Assembly: GCF_021130785.1 (NCBI RefSeq)
Contig: NW_025777442.1
Coordinates: 35,100 to 99,099 of the forward strand
Length of the DNA stretch: 64,000 nucleotides
Direction: 5' to 3'
Source: Homalodisca vitripennis
Taxonomy: Eukaryota; Arthropoda; Insecta; Hemiptera; Cicadellidae
The stretch's first letter is position 1; each line of letters starts with the position of its first letter. Shown here piece after piece: positions 63,405 to 64,000 of the stretch. The position numbers and the translations under genes were made by a program. The notes under the pieces were generated by a model, which was not told the DNA's origin, did not search any database, and was given only the letters and a program-made list of their open reading frames with translations.

Positions 63405-64000
63405 CATATAAATTATTGCCCTGTTTCAATTGCCTAGTTTTCATTCTTTATAAGAAAGTATTCGTATATACTCTATTACACTTAAAACACACACACTTTA
63501 AATAACGATTTTTAAAGTGTTATGTAAAAAAAAAAACTCCTGAACTTAGGGAAAATTACTCTGTGTTAGGAGATCTTAGTATGTAACTAAGCCTGGCACT
63601 CGGTTTGTCGCTGTGATTCCAGGAAAAAGGTGGTTAAAGGGGATGACAAATGCTTAATGTTTTGGTGAAAACAGAAAACATATATAATGATTAACTGCTC
63701 CTTGCTTTAGTATGCCTATCTAGCAAAATCATGAAAACTATCAGATGATAAGGGCCAATTACTGTAAGTTTCTCATGGAAAATGGGTTATGTTGTTTGTA
63801 TTTCTTATATTATTGTTTTTTGTCACACTGAAACTTCATTATTAATTCTATGATCTATTTCACGGGGTTTTTCTGCAATTTATGTGCTAAAAAAAGGTGA
63901 TAATGTAAATGAATAAGGTGGTATTGTAAATGAAGGTTGTGTTGACAAGTGACTACACAAAACAATGTACTGAGACAAAACAATTTTTATTGCCTAAATT
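63405..64000. other. AT-rich sequence at the right edge
   Basis: No gene recognised. It is probably still INCENP intron, because the N-terminal INCENP exons have not been met. Confidence 0.4.

Noticed and set aside
1..64000. CRISPR arrays, bacterial operons or complete rRNA/tRNA genes
   Set aside because: The tandem repeats seen have long units without unique spacers. Gene structure is eukaryotic, and no cloverleaf with proper stems was found.

Overview
The window is AT-rich animal nuclear DNA, most likely from an insect. It holds spliced genes with large introns and many arthropod-type transposable elements: Ty3/gypsy, jockey-like LINE, mariner/Tc1, Tigger/pogo, piggyBac-type and Helitron-like elements, plus a Polinton/adintovirus-like DNA polymerase. 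No bacterial operon, CRISPR array or rRNA gene was found.

Layout. (1) Positions 1 to about 8000 are a virus-like or Polinton-like DNA element. It has a protein-primed family B DNA polymerase (minus strand, two frame breaks, running off the left edge). A small, probably OB-fold-like ORF is divergently transcribed from it. A third minus-strand ORF has been split in two by a 5'-truncated jockey-like LINE of about 3.1 kb that carries a 196-201 bp tandem repeat behind its reverse transcriptase. (2) Positions 8356-10883 are a mariner/Tc1-superfamily transposon with TIRs of about 557 bp, a TA duplication and a frameshifted DD41D-type transposase. (3) About 10.9-16.5 kb is non-coding with small repeats and foldbacks.

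(4) From 16561 to at least 60307 the minus strand carries the inner centromere protein gene INCENP. I identified five exons: the part encoding the helical/coiled-coil region, the IN-box (Aurora B binding) and the C-terminal TSS motif. The 5' exons lie beyond the right edge. The last intron is about 25 kb. It contains a decayed LINE, a diverged satellite-like array, a piggyBac-like cysteine-rich remnant, a dead mariner and a tandem Ty3/gypsy array with the order LTR, gag-pol, LTR, gag-pol, LTR (20534-39001). Copy 1 has a stop codon and three indels; copy 2 has one gag indel. The other introns hold three TTAA-flanked piggyBac-type non-autonomous elements, Helitron-like repeats, a possible solo LTR and an intact, intronless prefoldin subunit 5 gene on the opposite strand. 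(5) Positions 61138-63402 are a TA-flanked Tigger/pogo element with a broken CENP-B-type transposase, probably in a further INCENP intron.

The main observations are the INCENP gene with its transposon-filled introns and a possible 5-bp frameshifting duplication in an exon, the tandem retrotransposon array, and the polymerase element whose genes share an unusual leader ending in TAAATG.
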